Of a stretch of DNA of 64,000 nt, positions 8,685 to 17,680 are shown piece by piece. Numbering within the stretch: the stretch's first letter is position 1; each line of letters starts with the position of its first letter. Both the position numbers and the translations under genes were made by a program. The notes beneath the pieces were generated by a model. That model was not told where the DNA came from, did no database searches, and saw nothing but the letters and a program-made list of their open reading frames with translations. This stretch comes from Endozoicomonas sp965261315. GTDB lineage: Bacteria; Pseudomonadota; Gammaproteobacteria; Pseudomonadales; Endozoicomonadaceae. Location: assembly GCA_965261315.1 (NCBI GenBank), contig CBDHDM010000034.1:163760-227759 (forward strand), in the 5' to 3' direction.

Positions 8685-10458
8685 TGTTCACTTCCTTCGA
8701 CTTATTGAGTGCATTACACGGCAATTGCACTATGGCCTGACACCCACCTGAATTGCCATTCCTTAGCTCAAAACTGCCATAGTGAAATTCAACCACTTCT
8801 TTACAAATCGCCAAACCAAGACCAATGCCGTTTTCCTTTGAAGACACAAATGGTGCTAACAGGGATTCAAAACTGCCAGCCAAACCACGGCCCTCATCAC
8901 TGATGATAAGTCTTATTGATTTCTGGTGGCGTTGAAGATGGATAAAAACTCTTCCTCCACCTGTTTCTGACGTCGCATCAATGGCATTGGTCAGCAAATT
9001 AATCAGCATCTGTTCAAGCCCGGTTTTATCGCCATGAAGTGTGAAAACCTCTTCACCGAGGTCAAGCAGGATGTTGACCTGATGTTGCCGCGCATAGGCA
9101 TCGACCAGTGCCAGAGACTCCTCTACCAACACTGAGAAATTCACCTGACCCTGTTCAATTTTTCTCTTCTGCAGCAAGCTTCTGAAGCGGTGAACGACAC
9201 TGTTTATGCGGTTAACCTGTCGTAAAATTTTTCCCAGTAGCTCTGAGGTATCTGTATCCAATCTGCCGGATTGTCGACGGGCAATTTCACCTTCCGCATA
9301 AAGTTGAATGACCGACAAAGGTTGATTCAATTCATGGGCCAAGCTTGAGCCGAGCCTGTCTACCAGAGCCTGTCTCTGCACCTGTTGCAGGTAGTACTGT
9401 GAATCCCTGAGCTTTGCAGCGTTTCTGCGATAGAGAAAACTGAGGTATAAATACTGGATTGGCAATATGGAGATAACTATTGCAATCAATATGGCAACCG
9501 CACTGTGATTGATCAGCCATTTCCAAAGGTCAACCCACCATTTGGTTTGATAAGGATGAACGCCTAAATCATTAAACAGCTCATCCAGTATCGCCTGACT
9601 TTCGGGTACGGACCACCCCAGGGACTGAGCCCGGCGGGCAACCTCCGAGTCCGGAGGGATTGCCAGTAAACTCTGTACAATTTCCTTGGCAAGACTGCGA
9701 TTGGCATTCCCTGTCATGGCAAAGCTCCAGTTTGGGTAAAGCAGGGTCGACACTTTGCACGTTGCAGTGTCATCTACCTTATTATCCAGTACTTTTAAAC
9801 GGTCAGATGCCAGTTCGCCTTTCATTTCAAGGCTCTCAACCAAACAAATTGGCAGTATGGCTGCATCAATAGAATGATCCAATAACGCAGCAACGACCTT
9901 TTCATGGGGATAGCCGATTTCAACAACCTGCTTCAATAGCTCAGCATGCTCTCCTGACTTCATAACTTCTCGAGCAAATGCCATATAACCACCAAAAGCC
10001 TGGCGACTGACACTGCCAATCTGAAGACCTTCAAGATCTTCAAGATCTTCAAGCTCGCTTACCGGCGAATCAGATCTTACCCAGACCGCAGAGCCTGTAG
10101 CCTTTGTAGCCCCTTTATTAACCGGGCTGATCAGTGTGGCCAGCCAGGCCAATGGGTATCTTCGACCTATGCGGATACTTTCTGATGGATTGACGATAAT
10201 AAACTGCAACTGTTGTCTGGCAATTTCATTCTGCAGCACTTGCAGCCTGAGCGGTGAAAGGAGAAAGTGATACCCATGAATATGATGGTTCAACCAGTCA
10301 ATGGTCGGTTGCCATCTATGAACCGCTTCCTGTGTTCCTCTGTCAGCAAAAACGCCGATTGTTATGGTTTTAAGAGAGGACGCTGGCTGCTGATCACTAA
10401 CAGAAGGTTCTGATGAGAAAACCAAAGGCAATAGAAGAAATAGATAAAGGATTTTCAC
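8674..10458 (-). CDS. ttrS: Sensor histidine kinase with PhnD-like periplasmic domain, TtrS-like
   Basis: Membrane sensor of 594 aa. A signal peptide (residues 1-16) leads into a periplasmic PhnD/TAXI-like solute-binding domain (about 30-300), then one membrane segment near 325-345 (HSAVAILIAIVISILPIQYL). The HisKA box has its His in SLAHELNQPLSVIQLYAEGE; the ATPase domain has an N box (INLLTNAIDAT) and glycine boxes DEGRGLAG and NGIGLGLAICKEV. This arrangement is that of TtrS, which senses tetrathionate; the ligand here is unknown and may be DMSO, another sulfur compound or an oxyanion. An in-frame run LEDLEDLEGL near 135 comes from a short DNA repeat. An ISNCY-type element begins 53 bases upstream of the start and may have displaced its promoter. 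Confidence 0.82.
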   Translation of the reverse strand: MKILYLFLLLPLVFSSEPSVSDQQPASSLKTITIGVFADRGTQEAVHRWQPTIDWLNHHIHGYHFLLSPLRLQVLQNEIARQQLQFIIVNPSESIRIGRRYPLAWLATLISPVNKGATKATGSAVWVRSDSPVSELEDLEDLEGLQIGSVSRQAFGGYMAFAREVMKSGEHAELLKQVVEIGYPHEKVVAALLDHSIDAAILPICLVESLEMKGELASDRLKVLDNKVDDTATCKVSTLLYPNWSFAMTGNANRSLAKEIVQSLLAIPPDSEVARRAQSLGWSVPESQAILDELFNDLGVHPYQTKWWVDLWKWLINHSAVAILIAIVISILPIQYLYLSFLYRRNAAKLRDSQYYLQQVQRQALVDRLGSSLAHELNQPLSVIQLYAEGEIARRQSGRLDTDTSELLGKILRQVNRINSVVHRFRSLLQKRKIEQGQVNFSVLVEESLALVDAYARQHQVNILLDLGEEVFTLHGDKTGLEQMLINLLTNAIDATSETGGGRVFIHLQRHQKSIRLIISDEGRGLAGSFESLLAPFVSSKENGIGLGLAICKEVVEFHYGSFELRNGNSGGCQAIVQLPCNALNKSKEVNNAK

Positions 10459-10511
10459 GGGAAGAGAAAGCAGAGTGGATTGGTTATTGATCAGTCAGAT
10501 GACAACATAGA

Positions 10512-12215
10512 TAGTTCTCGTCCAAAAACCCAACCAATTGAAAACTGGAGATTTTATCCTGAAAAATTAAGTGGAGCCCTACTGCCATTTGGCGACTAAA
10601 CTTCCCAAGGCCAATAAACATCAGGGAAAGCCAAACAGAGAGGGCTCCAAATGCGTAAAAAACGCAACCCGCAGTGTAGTATGGAACTTCATTACGTACC
10701 TCATGAAATCTGCTCTCAGCTTTCCGGCATCTCTCAATGGCTTGATACCCATCCACAGTTCAATGACTGGATTTATGAGGACTTAAGTTCTGGTGATAAA
10801 CAGAACACTGGCCGAAACGGACTATCAGCAGAATCCGTTCTTCGTGCGGCACTCCTGAAAAAGTATTTGGATTGTGATTATGACTACTTGTCGTTTGTTT
10901 TGATGGACTCCATGCTCTTTCGAGACTTCTGTCGTCTCGAACCAAACCAGCGGCCAAGTCGCTCCAGTCTGCATGGGCTCATCAGCCTCCTCACTGCATC
11001 TACATGGGAACGGATTAACAACTGTCAGCTTATGACCGCTAAAGATCAGGGTATTGAGAAGGGGCGCACTGTGGCCATTGACAGCACAGTCACCGAATCG
11101 GATATCAAACCACCTTGCGACAGTGATCTTTTAGCCAGTTCTGTTAAAGAAATTTGTCGGCTGCTTAAACGGGGACAAACACTGACAGCGACACCGCTTT
11201 ATGAATATACCCATCACAACCGGGCCGTAAAAGATGCGGCCAGAAAATGCATATACGCTCGTAAAGAAGAGCGGGATCAGCATTATAAAAAACTGCTGCA
11301 GTTGACCCGAAAATCCCGGAAGGTGCTTATCGAAGCCACTTTCAAGATTGCGAACGCCCGTCAGCAGGGGCAGTGTCTCTTGGCAGATGATGCCGAAAAG
11401 TGGCAGGCTGATGTGGATCACCTGTTACCCTTGGTGGATGCAATAGTCTCTCAGACAGAGCGAAGGGTCTTGAAGGGTGAAAAGGTGCCAGCCCAAGAGA
11501 AAGTGGTTAGCCTGTATGAACCCCATACGGATATCATCGTAAAAGACAGGCGGCAAGTGCAGTACGGCCATAAACTGAACCTGGTTCAGGGAAAAAGTCG
11601 ATTGATCCTGGATCTGGTTATCGAGGAAGGTAATCCAGCGGATTCTGACCGATTCCTTCCGATGATGGAAAGACAAAAAGAACTTTATGGGCGTGTACCC
11701 CGCCAGACAAGCAGTGACGGCGGATACGCGTGTCGCGAAAATTTGGAAAAAGCCAAAGCCATGGGAATCAGCGATGTGGCTTTTAATAAAAAGCGTGGAC
11801 TTGAAGTCGAAGAGATGACTAAAAGTCAGTATGTGTATAAAACACTCTTTCGCTTCCGGGCAGGTATTGAAGCAGGAATTTCGTGGCTAAAAAGATGTTT
11901 TGGACTATCACGCTGCCACTGCAAGGGCTCTGAACGCTTTGATTCTCATTGCTGGTTATCGGTTGTCTGTTACAACCTGGTGATTCTGGCCAGGCACCCG
12001 GCGCCATCCTGACAGCCACCTCCGCGCCAAATGAAAGCATCTTCTCAGCATAGTGGAAGAGTGTTTGCTGCCTGATTTTTGAGTTTTCCTAAAATATTTG
12101 TCCCACATTAGAGAGAAAAGGGGAGGATTCTCTTGGCACTCTGGAATTTCAGGAGTTATTAGAGCGTACGTACAGTCAAATTATGATTGCCCGATGCGTT
12201 TTTGGACGAGAACTA
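10512..12215 (+). mobile_element. ISNCY-type insertion sequence, apparently intact
   Basis: Perfect 18-bp inverted repeats lie at 10512-10529 (TAGTTCTCGTCCAAAAAC) and 12198-12215, enclosing one intact 453-aa transposase. No target duplication is obvious. Its right end truncates a MATE transporter gene at 12216, and its left end lies 53 bases before the kinase gene start, so it sits at a rearrangement junction. Confidence 0.75.
10651..12012 (+). CDS. ISNCY/IS1182-like DDE transposase
   Basis: Transposase of 453 aa that looks full-length. The N-terminal region (about 25-120) resembles the DUF772/InsH-type DNA-binding domain: LSAESVLRAALLKKYLDCDY and FCRLEPNQRPSRSSL. The likely catalytic triad is Asp in TVAIDSTVTESD, Asp in TSSDGGYACRENL and Glu in FRFRAGIEAGISWLKR. 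A central basic region (about 170-290) is the usual spacer between the first and second Asp in this group. Assignment to ISNCY rather than IS1182 is from memory of the sequence style. No frameshift or internal stop is seen, so it may be active. Confidence 0.75.
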   Translation: MRKKRNPQCSMELHYVPHEICSQLSGISQWLDTHPQFNDWIYEDLSSGDKQNTGRNGLSAESVLRAALLKKYLDCDYDYLSFVLMDSMLFRDFCRLEPNQRPSRSSLHGLISLLTASTWERINNCQLMTAKDQGIEKGRTVAIDSTVTESDIKPPCDSDLLASSVKEICRLLKRGQTLTATPLYEYTHHNRAVKDAARKCIYARKEERDQHYKKLLQLTRKSRKVLIEATFKIANARQQGQCLLADDAEKWQADVDHLLPLVDAIVSQTERRVLKGEKVPAQEKVVSLYEPHTDIIVKDRRQVQYGHKLNLVQGKSRLILDLVIEEGNPADSDRFLPMMERQKELYGRVPRQTSSDGGYACRENLEKAKAMGISDVAFNKKRGLEVEEMTKSQYVYKTLFRFRAGIEAGISWLKRCFGLSRCHCKGSERFDSHCWLSVVCYNLVILARHPAPS

Positions 12216-12557
12216 GTTAACAATGGTAAATGCAGCAACACCCGCAGTGCCCGCTTCAATCATCAGAATCCAGTTGATCACAAACATGACCAGGCCACCG
12301 GACATCTCATTGATAAACTCGGAAAAACCATTATAAGCGGCACGAAACAACTCCATCCAGGAACCATAAGGCTTGATCAGGCGAATTCGAGCATGGCCAC
12401 CAATATATCGAATGGTTAGAAACAGTGTGCCTACGGTATACGCAATACCACTGGCAAAGGCTGCACCACTGACACCCCAGCCCCACCACTTAATAAACAA
12501 CGCATCCAATGCAATGTTTGTAATCGCCGTCAGTGCCAGACCTGCCAGGGCAAAATT
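12216..12557 (-). pseudogene. MATE-family efflux transporter, internal fragment
   Basis: About 110 codons of a MATE/NorM-type multidrug exporter read on the minus strand. The segment with ALAGLALTAITN, then IKWWGWGVSGAAFASGIAYT, matches the conserved region between two membrane helices of the N-terminal half. Both ends are lost: the 3' side stops at the right inverted repeat of the ISNCY-type element, and the 5' side stops near 12557 where the ISL3 remnant begins. No other piece of the gene is in this window. Confidence 0.7.
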
Positions 12558-13038
12558 GGGGCTCCTCGTCCTTTGATGTGGATTTTGTAAGCAAATTTCT
12601 GTAAAAGACCCTTCTTTTTTTCACCTCAGAAGAAGTGTCCTGCCCATGGATGGAAATCAGATTTTTATACTCGGCCTCGGCTTACAATTTCCATGGAAAC
12701 TGGTGAGTCAGCATCTGGATACTTCAACCAAACCCAGTACCCTTACGCTCAAGGTGGCTGCTGATCGTGGCAGCCTCTATCCATGCCCCTGCTGTGGCAA
12801 GGCCTGCCCTGCACATGACTTCAAAGAACTCACCTGGCGACACCTGAATTTCTTCCAGCACCACTGCTTCATTACTGCAAATGTCCCTCGGACCAACTGT
12901 GAAGAACACGGTATACGTCGTATTCATGTACCCTGGGCCAGAGAAGGCAGCAAGTTCACACTTTTATTTGAACAGGCTCTGTTGATGTTGGCTCGTGAAA
13001 TGCCCGTCAAGGCCTGTGCAGAGTACATTGGTGTCGCG
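12558..13038 (+). pseudogene. ISL3-family transposase, N-terminal fragment
   Basis: The coding part starts at the ATG at 12646 and covers about 131 residues before similarity ends near 13038. The N-terminal zinc-finger-like module is visible (CPCCGKACPAHDFKELTWRH, then a later Cys-His pair in NCEEHGIRR), followed by HVPWAREGSKFTLLFEQALL, a typical ISL3 stretch. The catalytic domain is absent. The flank from 12558 (GGGGCTCCTCGTCC) is probably the element's left end, because it abuts the MATE fragment. This copy differs clearly from the full ISL3 element near 56.4 kb. Confidence 0.7.
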
Positions 13039-13433
13039 GATAAACGCAAACCGCAAACCGGGGTCCAAACCGGGGTCTTTCTTGCGACAGGCTAAGCCTG
13101 AGAATGTGGGAGGTTTTATAAACTGAAATCATTCGTTGAAATCCAGTGGGTTCGACTCCCACCCGGTAGAGATTAACCATCAGCCGGAAGCGAGTTTTGC
13201 ATAGCCATGGGTAACTCTGGTTGTGAAGCGTAAACAGCGGGTACTTAAGCCGCGGGATTGAGCTCCGAAATTGACTCATTGCTGGAGGCTTTATTGTGAA
13301 AGAGGTGGGGTCAGCACTGAAATGTCGATTTGGTGAGACATGATCAGTCCGGCCGGAGTCTGAGACAGGGGCAAAGGTACAGGATGGATTTCTCAGGAAC
13401 CTGCGAGATCCAGTATTGAACCTGAGTTAAATA

Positions 13434-14922
13434 CAATGGCACTGACTTAAGGCCCTACCCCTTGTATTTATTGAGCCTCCGGGCTTGTGATCTTGAGTGC
13501 TGCAACCTCTGATGTGGCTTTGGTCGTCTTTTTACCGCTCGTGGTTCTGATCTTCCCGGACGATTGGCTACAATGTGCTGACTAATAATTTTCAGCATAC
13601 TGTTGACCTTTCTTTCCAATGAATCAACTGGTGCCATCAGTAATGTTTGATGAAACGAAACAAGGGTCTCCTGTGCCGCTTTAAAGCTGATTTCTCTCGG
13701 CTTTTTCCCGATATACTGCGCGGCCCTCCCCATTAACGACTTTATCAGGTTGAAATCAAGAAGATTTATACAAATTTCTTTACGCACCATTTCAGGACTT
13801 TTGCAACGAAGCATATCCATTTTCATCGTCGTTTTTATTGCATCAAAATCAAGTTCTACATTCCAGCGCTTGAGGTACAGAGCAATAATTTCAGTTCTTG
13901 GATAAGTTTCAGCATCAAGCATTGTCGTAACTATTGTGCGGCGTTTGTTCTTAACAGCCCGGATAATGAGTTCTTCAGGCATCTGATCATATAATTCCTG
14001 ACTCATCCATTCAGGGCGTACAGGTCGCTGTAGCTTGAATAATCCATCTTTGCTGCTCAGCTTCTTGTAGCACTTTCTGAAATCCAGCTTTCGGGAGCCG
14101 TTTTTCTCGAAAACCACATCCGCCTTCACCTGGAGCAAAAGAGCCAACAGAAAGTAATTTTCAAAATTCGCATCACCAAGAAGAATATCGCCGTCGTTCA
14201 AATGGCTTAATAATTTCCTGAGCAAGGCCTGCTCACCCGTTTCTTTGCCTTCATAGGGCGCCACTTCAAAATCCAGTAATGCACCGCTACCAAGACTCAT
14301 CAAAACAAGGATTCTTAGTATGGGAAATCCGCACCCTTTTTTTGGGATTTCAGCTGAGGATAAACCTTTTGGTTTTCAGCTGTATCTGGCATCAGAAGGG
14401 TTGATCCATCAGTGAGCAGAACACGCCGCTGGTGCCATAGCCAGGAGTCTGGGCTGGCTTTATCAAGTTTAACGCCTGATTGACACATCAATGCCTTAAT
14501 GGATGACTCCGTTAATCGCTTGCGAGCCTTACAGTAGGCACTGGTATGAGTATTGGATGGTTTTCTATCCATGGCAGCCTGATCTCTGGCTTCATCAATC
14601 AAGGCATGCCGACATGACTTGGTATCACTGACGACTTGTCGCATGAAGAGCGTTAACGTCTTGACTGGAGGGAAATCACGACTTCTGGAGTTTGGGTAAT
14701 GGGCCTGGAACGCACTGAGATCATCTGAAGAAAGGACAGAAGACAGGTCATCATTGTCTATTTGTGCAAATTGCTGAAGACAGTCATCAGCGAGTGAAAG
14801 GAACTCTGGACTACACTTGGTCATGGCTTGCTCGGAGGTTGGAATATCACGACTTTTTATAGTCGCTCTCTTTCGGGCAAGCCCTGATTTTATTGACCTT
14901 TAGCCTTAAGTCAGTGCCATTG
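13434..14922 (-). mobile_element. IS4-family element with 10-bp target duplication
   Basis: Perfect 20-bp inverted repeats lie at 13434-13453 and 14903-14922 (CAATGGCACTGACTTAAGGC on the left). Both sides carry the 10-bp direct repeat GAGTTAAATA at 13424-13433 and 14923-14932. The clean duplication shows a simple transposition into the RNA part of group II intron 1. Confidence 0.92.
13455..14824 (-). pseudogene. IS4-family transposase with one frameshift
   Basis: Two consecutive minus-strand frames together make one transposase of about 455 aa. The first (14824 to 14315) starts with an ATG and carries the first catalytic Asp in LLTDGSTLLMPD. The second (to 13455) carries the second Asp in ILLGDANFENYF and the IS4 Y-R-E-K signature in YLKRWNVELDFDAIK. 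The frame changes by -1 near 14320, at the bases encoding GADFP, just where IS4 proteins continue FPILRI. Single-frame transposases are the rule in this family, so a one-base deletion is likelier than programmed frameshifting. The inverted repeats are intact, so another copy could mobilise it. Confidence 0.8.
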
Positions 14923-15621
14923 GAGTTAAATAGCCATTGGTTCTATGGCTGAACAGAACCCAGTGTCGTCAGGCTACGCTTCAGGCCTGACGAGACAAAA
15001 CATGAAGCAACACTCAGGAGTCCGTGAACGAATCCATAAGTGACCGGATAGTAGGTACTGGAAGTCTTAGTGTCCCATAGTACTGATGACAACGGGGAAC
15101 TCCGCTCGGGAGGACCCGGACGAGGAAAGGGGACATCGTAGTGATTGACCCGCTTGTGAGAAACACGACAGGTGCTTAGTAACCTGTGACCGTGTCAACG
15201 AAACAGAAGCGGATAGCCGCGCCAGCAACGGAGTTTGTTGGTTGAGTATCTGAGTTATCCAGATAGTGAATCGGTCACTATGAGGAACCGGATGCCTTAA
15301 TTGGGCACGTCCGGGTCTGGTGTGCCACGAGAGCAGAGTCGGTCTGCTCGTAACTGCAATTGAGATGGAGGAGGGCCCTCCGGTGGTGGCTTCTGGAAGC
15401 GACCACCAAACCACTGTGAGCTGCGCTGATTAAGAGTCAGGGTGGTGAGCGTCACAGAAAAGGCGCAACAAGATTGTGTCAGGTATGAAATCTGAAGATG
15501 AACGCAAGTGAACCAATAATGACGTGTCGTAAGCGTGTACATCGACATCAAAAGTGGAGGGCAGATCCACTCCATAATGAGCTCAGGGGAAATCCGGTTA
15601 TTGCCTGAGTGGTGTCCGGCA

Positions 15622-16584
15622 TATTCAAAAAGGCTTGTCTGGCAAGCTTGGCAGAGAGTGAAGGCGAACAAGTGAGCTGCCGGTATTGACGGTCAGTCGC
15701 TGGCTGATTTTGAGGTCAATCTGGGCGGAAACCTGTACAAGTTATGGAACAGGATGTCATCGGGAAGCTACTTTCCTCCCCCCGTCATGCGTGTAGACAT
15801 CGACAAGAAGGATGGAGGCACGAGACCGCTGGGAGTGCCGACAGTAGCAGACCGCATAGCCCAAACCGTGGTGAAGATGACTGTTGAGCCATTAGTGGAA
15901 GCAGTCTTTCATGAAAACTCCTACGGATATCGCCCCAACCGAAATGCTCATCAGGCAATAGCAAATTGGCTGGAAAAGCACATTCCGGATATCTGGTTTG
16001 AGCGCTATGCTGATGATGCGCTAATCCACTGTCGTACAAAGCAGGAGGCTGAATCTTTGTTGGAGAGGGTCAGAAAACGGTTGAAAGACTGTGGTCTGAC
16101 ACTACATCCTATAAAGACAAAGTTGGTTTACTGCAAGGATGATGATCGACCGGGAAAGCATGAAAATACGTCGTTTGACTTTCTTAGCTACACCTTTCGC
16201 CCACGGATGGCCAGAAGCCGGAATGGGAGATATTTTGTCAGTTTCCTGCCCGCTATAAGTAAGGCTTCGGCCCAGTCTATTCGGGATGAAATCAGGGAAC
16301 TTAAAATACCCACCAAAAGATCACTTTACTCGCTCGAAGAGTTAGCAAAGCTGATTAATCCCATGGTTCAAGGGTGGATCAATTATTATGGGAGATTCTA
16401 CCCGTCAGAATTGAAGAAAGCTTTGAACTATGTGGAAGCAACGCTGGTGCGCTGGGCAATGGGCAAATTTAAGAAATTGAGGGGTCGAAAATGGCGAGCT
16501 TCCCGCTGTTTGGGAAGAGTGACCAAAAGGGCTCCGTTGTTAATGGCACACTGGCGTATTGGTTGTGTGTCAGCGGTTGGATGA
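15622..16584 (+). pseudogene. ltrA: Group II intron maturase 1, with a stop codon and an internal deletion
   Basis: Reverse transcriptase/maturase remnant of the class without an endonuclease domain. The N-terminal match starts near 15622 (SKRLVWQAWQRVKANK) and is broken by TGA at 15673-15675, where a Gly codon is expected before AAGIDGQS. It continues in frame with SGSYFPPPV, TRPLGVPTVADRIAQTVVK and YGYRPNRNAHQAI. It then jumps to NWLEKHIPDIWFERYADDA, so about 85-90 residues are missing in frame, including the first catalytic Asp and the PQGG motif. The C-terminal GIIM/thumb part (INPMVQGWINYYGRFY) is complete. It cannot be catalytic. An ATG at 15754 could still yield a 276-aa product. Confidence 0.85.
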
Positions 16585-16587
16585 GAA

Positions 16588-16621
16588 GAGCCGTATGAAC
16601 TGAGAGGTTCAAGTACGGTTC
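16588..16621 (+). ncRNA. Group II intron 1 domain V
   Basis: A 34-nt hairpin beginning GAGCCGTATG and ending GTACGGTTC, with a GAGA-type tetraloop and the two-nucleotide bulge region, in the place expected 3 bases after the maturase stop. Domain V is the catalytic core, and here it is fully conserved although the maturase is dead. Confidence 0.88.
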
Positions 16622-16765
16622 TGTGAGCACCTGAAGGGGAGGTTCCTTTGGGTGACTCGACTGAGGGTTGAGGTCGGTAACGGCCTCTTCTACTCGGAAT
16701 CGTGCATTTTCAATTAATTGCTCTACCTTTCCAGTTCCATTAATAAAAATGAAGTATTCGGAATT

Positions 16766-16863
16766 AGCAGACCGCTACGAATTCAGTACGAAGGTGCGTT
16801 ATATCATGTCACATATCGTGGTAATGAGTGCCGGGCTATTTACCGCCATGACGCAGACTTTCA
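16766..16863 (+). pseudogene. RAYT (REP-associated Y1 transposase), N-terminal fragment
   Basis: Thirty-three codons reading RPLRIQYEGALYHVTYRGNE followed by RAIYRHDADFQ match the conserved N-terminus of REP-associated tyrosine transposases (IS200/IS605-like Y1 fold, with YHV.RGN). The rest, including the catalytic Tyr, was removed or displaced by the IS66 element that begins at 16864. No ATG stands directly before the match. Confidence 0.7.
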
Positions 16864-16946
16864 ACGTAAGCGCCAAAATAACCCACGTTCTACCCGGCTA
16901 AACGCTGATAAGGAATCATAAGGTCTCTGATTACACGGAGGCTCCG

Positions 16947-17279
16947 ATGGACAATCCAAAAACTACCCGGGAACAATGGCAGCAACGAGTCGAAGCCTGG
17001 CATGACTCCGGGTTGAGCCAAAATGCCTGGAGTCGACAGAACGGCGTTAAGCCATCACAACTTGGATACTGGAAAAAGAAGTTGCGGACTGGGAAAGCTC
17101 CTGCTTTATCATCAAAAACTGTTTCTGCCTTTGTGCCCGTTTCCCTGACGCAGAACCAGAGTCAAACTTGCGAAGAATCATCCCCTTTAACGGTATCATT
17201 GCCCAGTGGGCTCAGTGTTTCCGGGATTAATCATCAAAACCTCGCTCTGGCTGGTGAGTTGATTGGATTGCTGCGATGA
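16947..17279 (+). CDS. tnpA: IS66 accessory protein TnpA
   Basis: 110-aa IS66 orfA-type protein. The N-terminal helix-turn-helix (about residues 8-45, WQQRVEAWHDSGLSQNAWSR, then QLGYWKKKL) is typical, and the C-terminus QNLALAGELIGLLR matches the family end. GGAGG lies seven bases before the ATG. The gene overlaps tnpB by the four bases ATGA, the usual translational coupling in IS66. It is needed with TnpB for full transposition, although its biochemical role is unsettled. Confidence 0.88.
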   Translation: MDNPKTTREQWQQRVEAWHDSGLSQNAWSRQNGVKPSQLGYWKKKLRTGKAPALSSKTVSAFVPVSLTQNQSQTCEESSPLTVSLPSGLSVSGINHQNLALAGELIGLLR

Positions 17280-17644
17280 ATCAACCTGTAATGCGCCCGT
17301 CGTCCAGCTTGCCTGAGGTCTACCTTTATCGGGATCCCATCGATTTTCGAAAGTCCTTCAAGGGGCTGGCGGTACTGATCGAGCAGGAACTTGGGCATAA
17401 CCCTTTTGATGGTCACCTCTATGCCTTCACCAACCGTCATCGCAATAAAATCAAGTGCTTGTTCTGGGAAGATAATGGTTTTGTGCTTTATTACAAGAGC
17501 TTGGCAGAGGATAAGTTCCACTGGCCAAAGCCCGATGACGAACTGTTAGCCTTAACAGGCCAACAGCTCAATTGGCTGCTTGATGGCTATAATCTCAGTG
17601 CGATGAAACCCCATAAAAAAAGACATTACGAAAGCTGTTTTTAG
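17276..17644 (+). CDS. tnpB: IS66 accessory protein TnpB
   Basis: 122-aa IS66 Orf2-like protein, full length. It shows the family's conserved opening EVYLYRDPIDFRKSFKGLAV, then AFTNRHRNKIKCLFWEDNGF and YYKSLAEDKFHWP, ending near QQLNWLLDGYNL. It overlaps tnpA by ATGA and lies 36 bases before tnpC. No catalytic motif is known for this family. The intact copy is a useful reference for the intron-split tnpB at 61-63.6 kb. Confidence 0.9.
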   Translation: MNQPVMRPSSSLPEVYLYRDPIDFRKSFKGLAVLIEQELGHNPFDGHLYAFTNRHRNKIKCLFWEDNGFVLYYKSLAEDKFHWPKPDDELLALTGQQLNWLLDGYNLSAMKPHKKRHYESCF

Positions 17645-17680
17645 TCTTAAAACTCAGCCGCTTATGGTAAAATATCGGCT

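Larger units (their letters stand above)
13146..16660 (+). mobile_element. Group II intron 1, split by an IS4 element
   Basis: A 5' hairpin begins GTGGG (13146-13162), resembling the GUGYG start of group II introns. About 700 bases of structured non-coding RNA sequence precede a maturase pseudogene, and canonical domain V lies at 16588-16621. A domain VI-like hairpin and a YAC-type 3' end fall close to 16655-16660; both boundaries are estimates. Without the IS4 insertion and its duplication the intron is about 2.0 kb, short because its maturase has lost an internal block. Confidence 0.65.

Noticed and set aside
13146..13162. tRNA T-arm-like sequence (GTGGG-TTCGACT-CCCAC)
   Set aside because: No matching acceptor, D arm or anticodon arm lies upstream at tRNA distance. 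It is better read as the 5' hairpin of group II intron 1.
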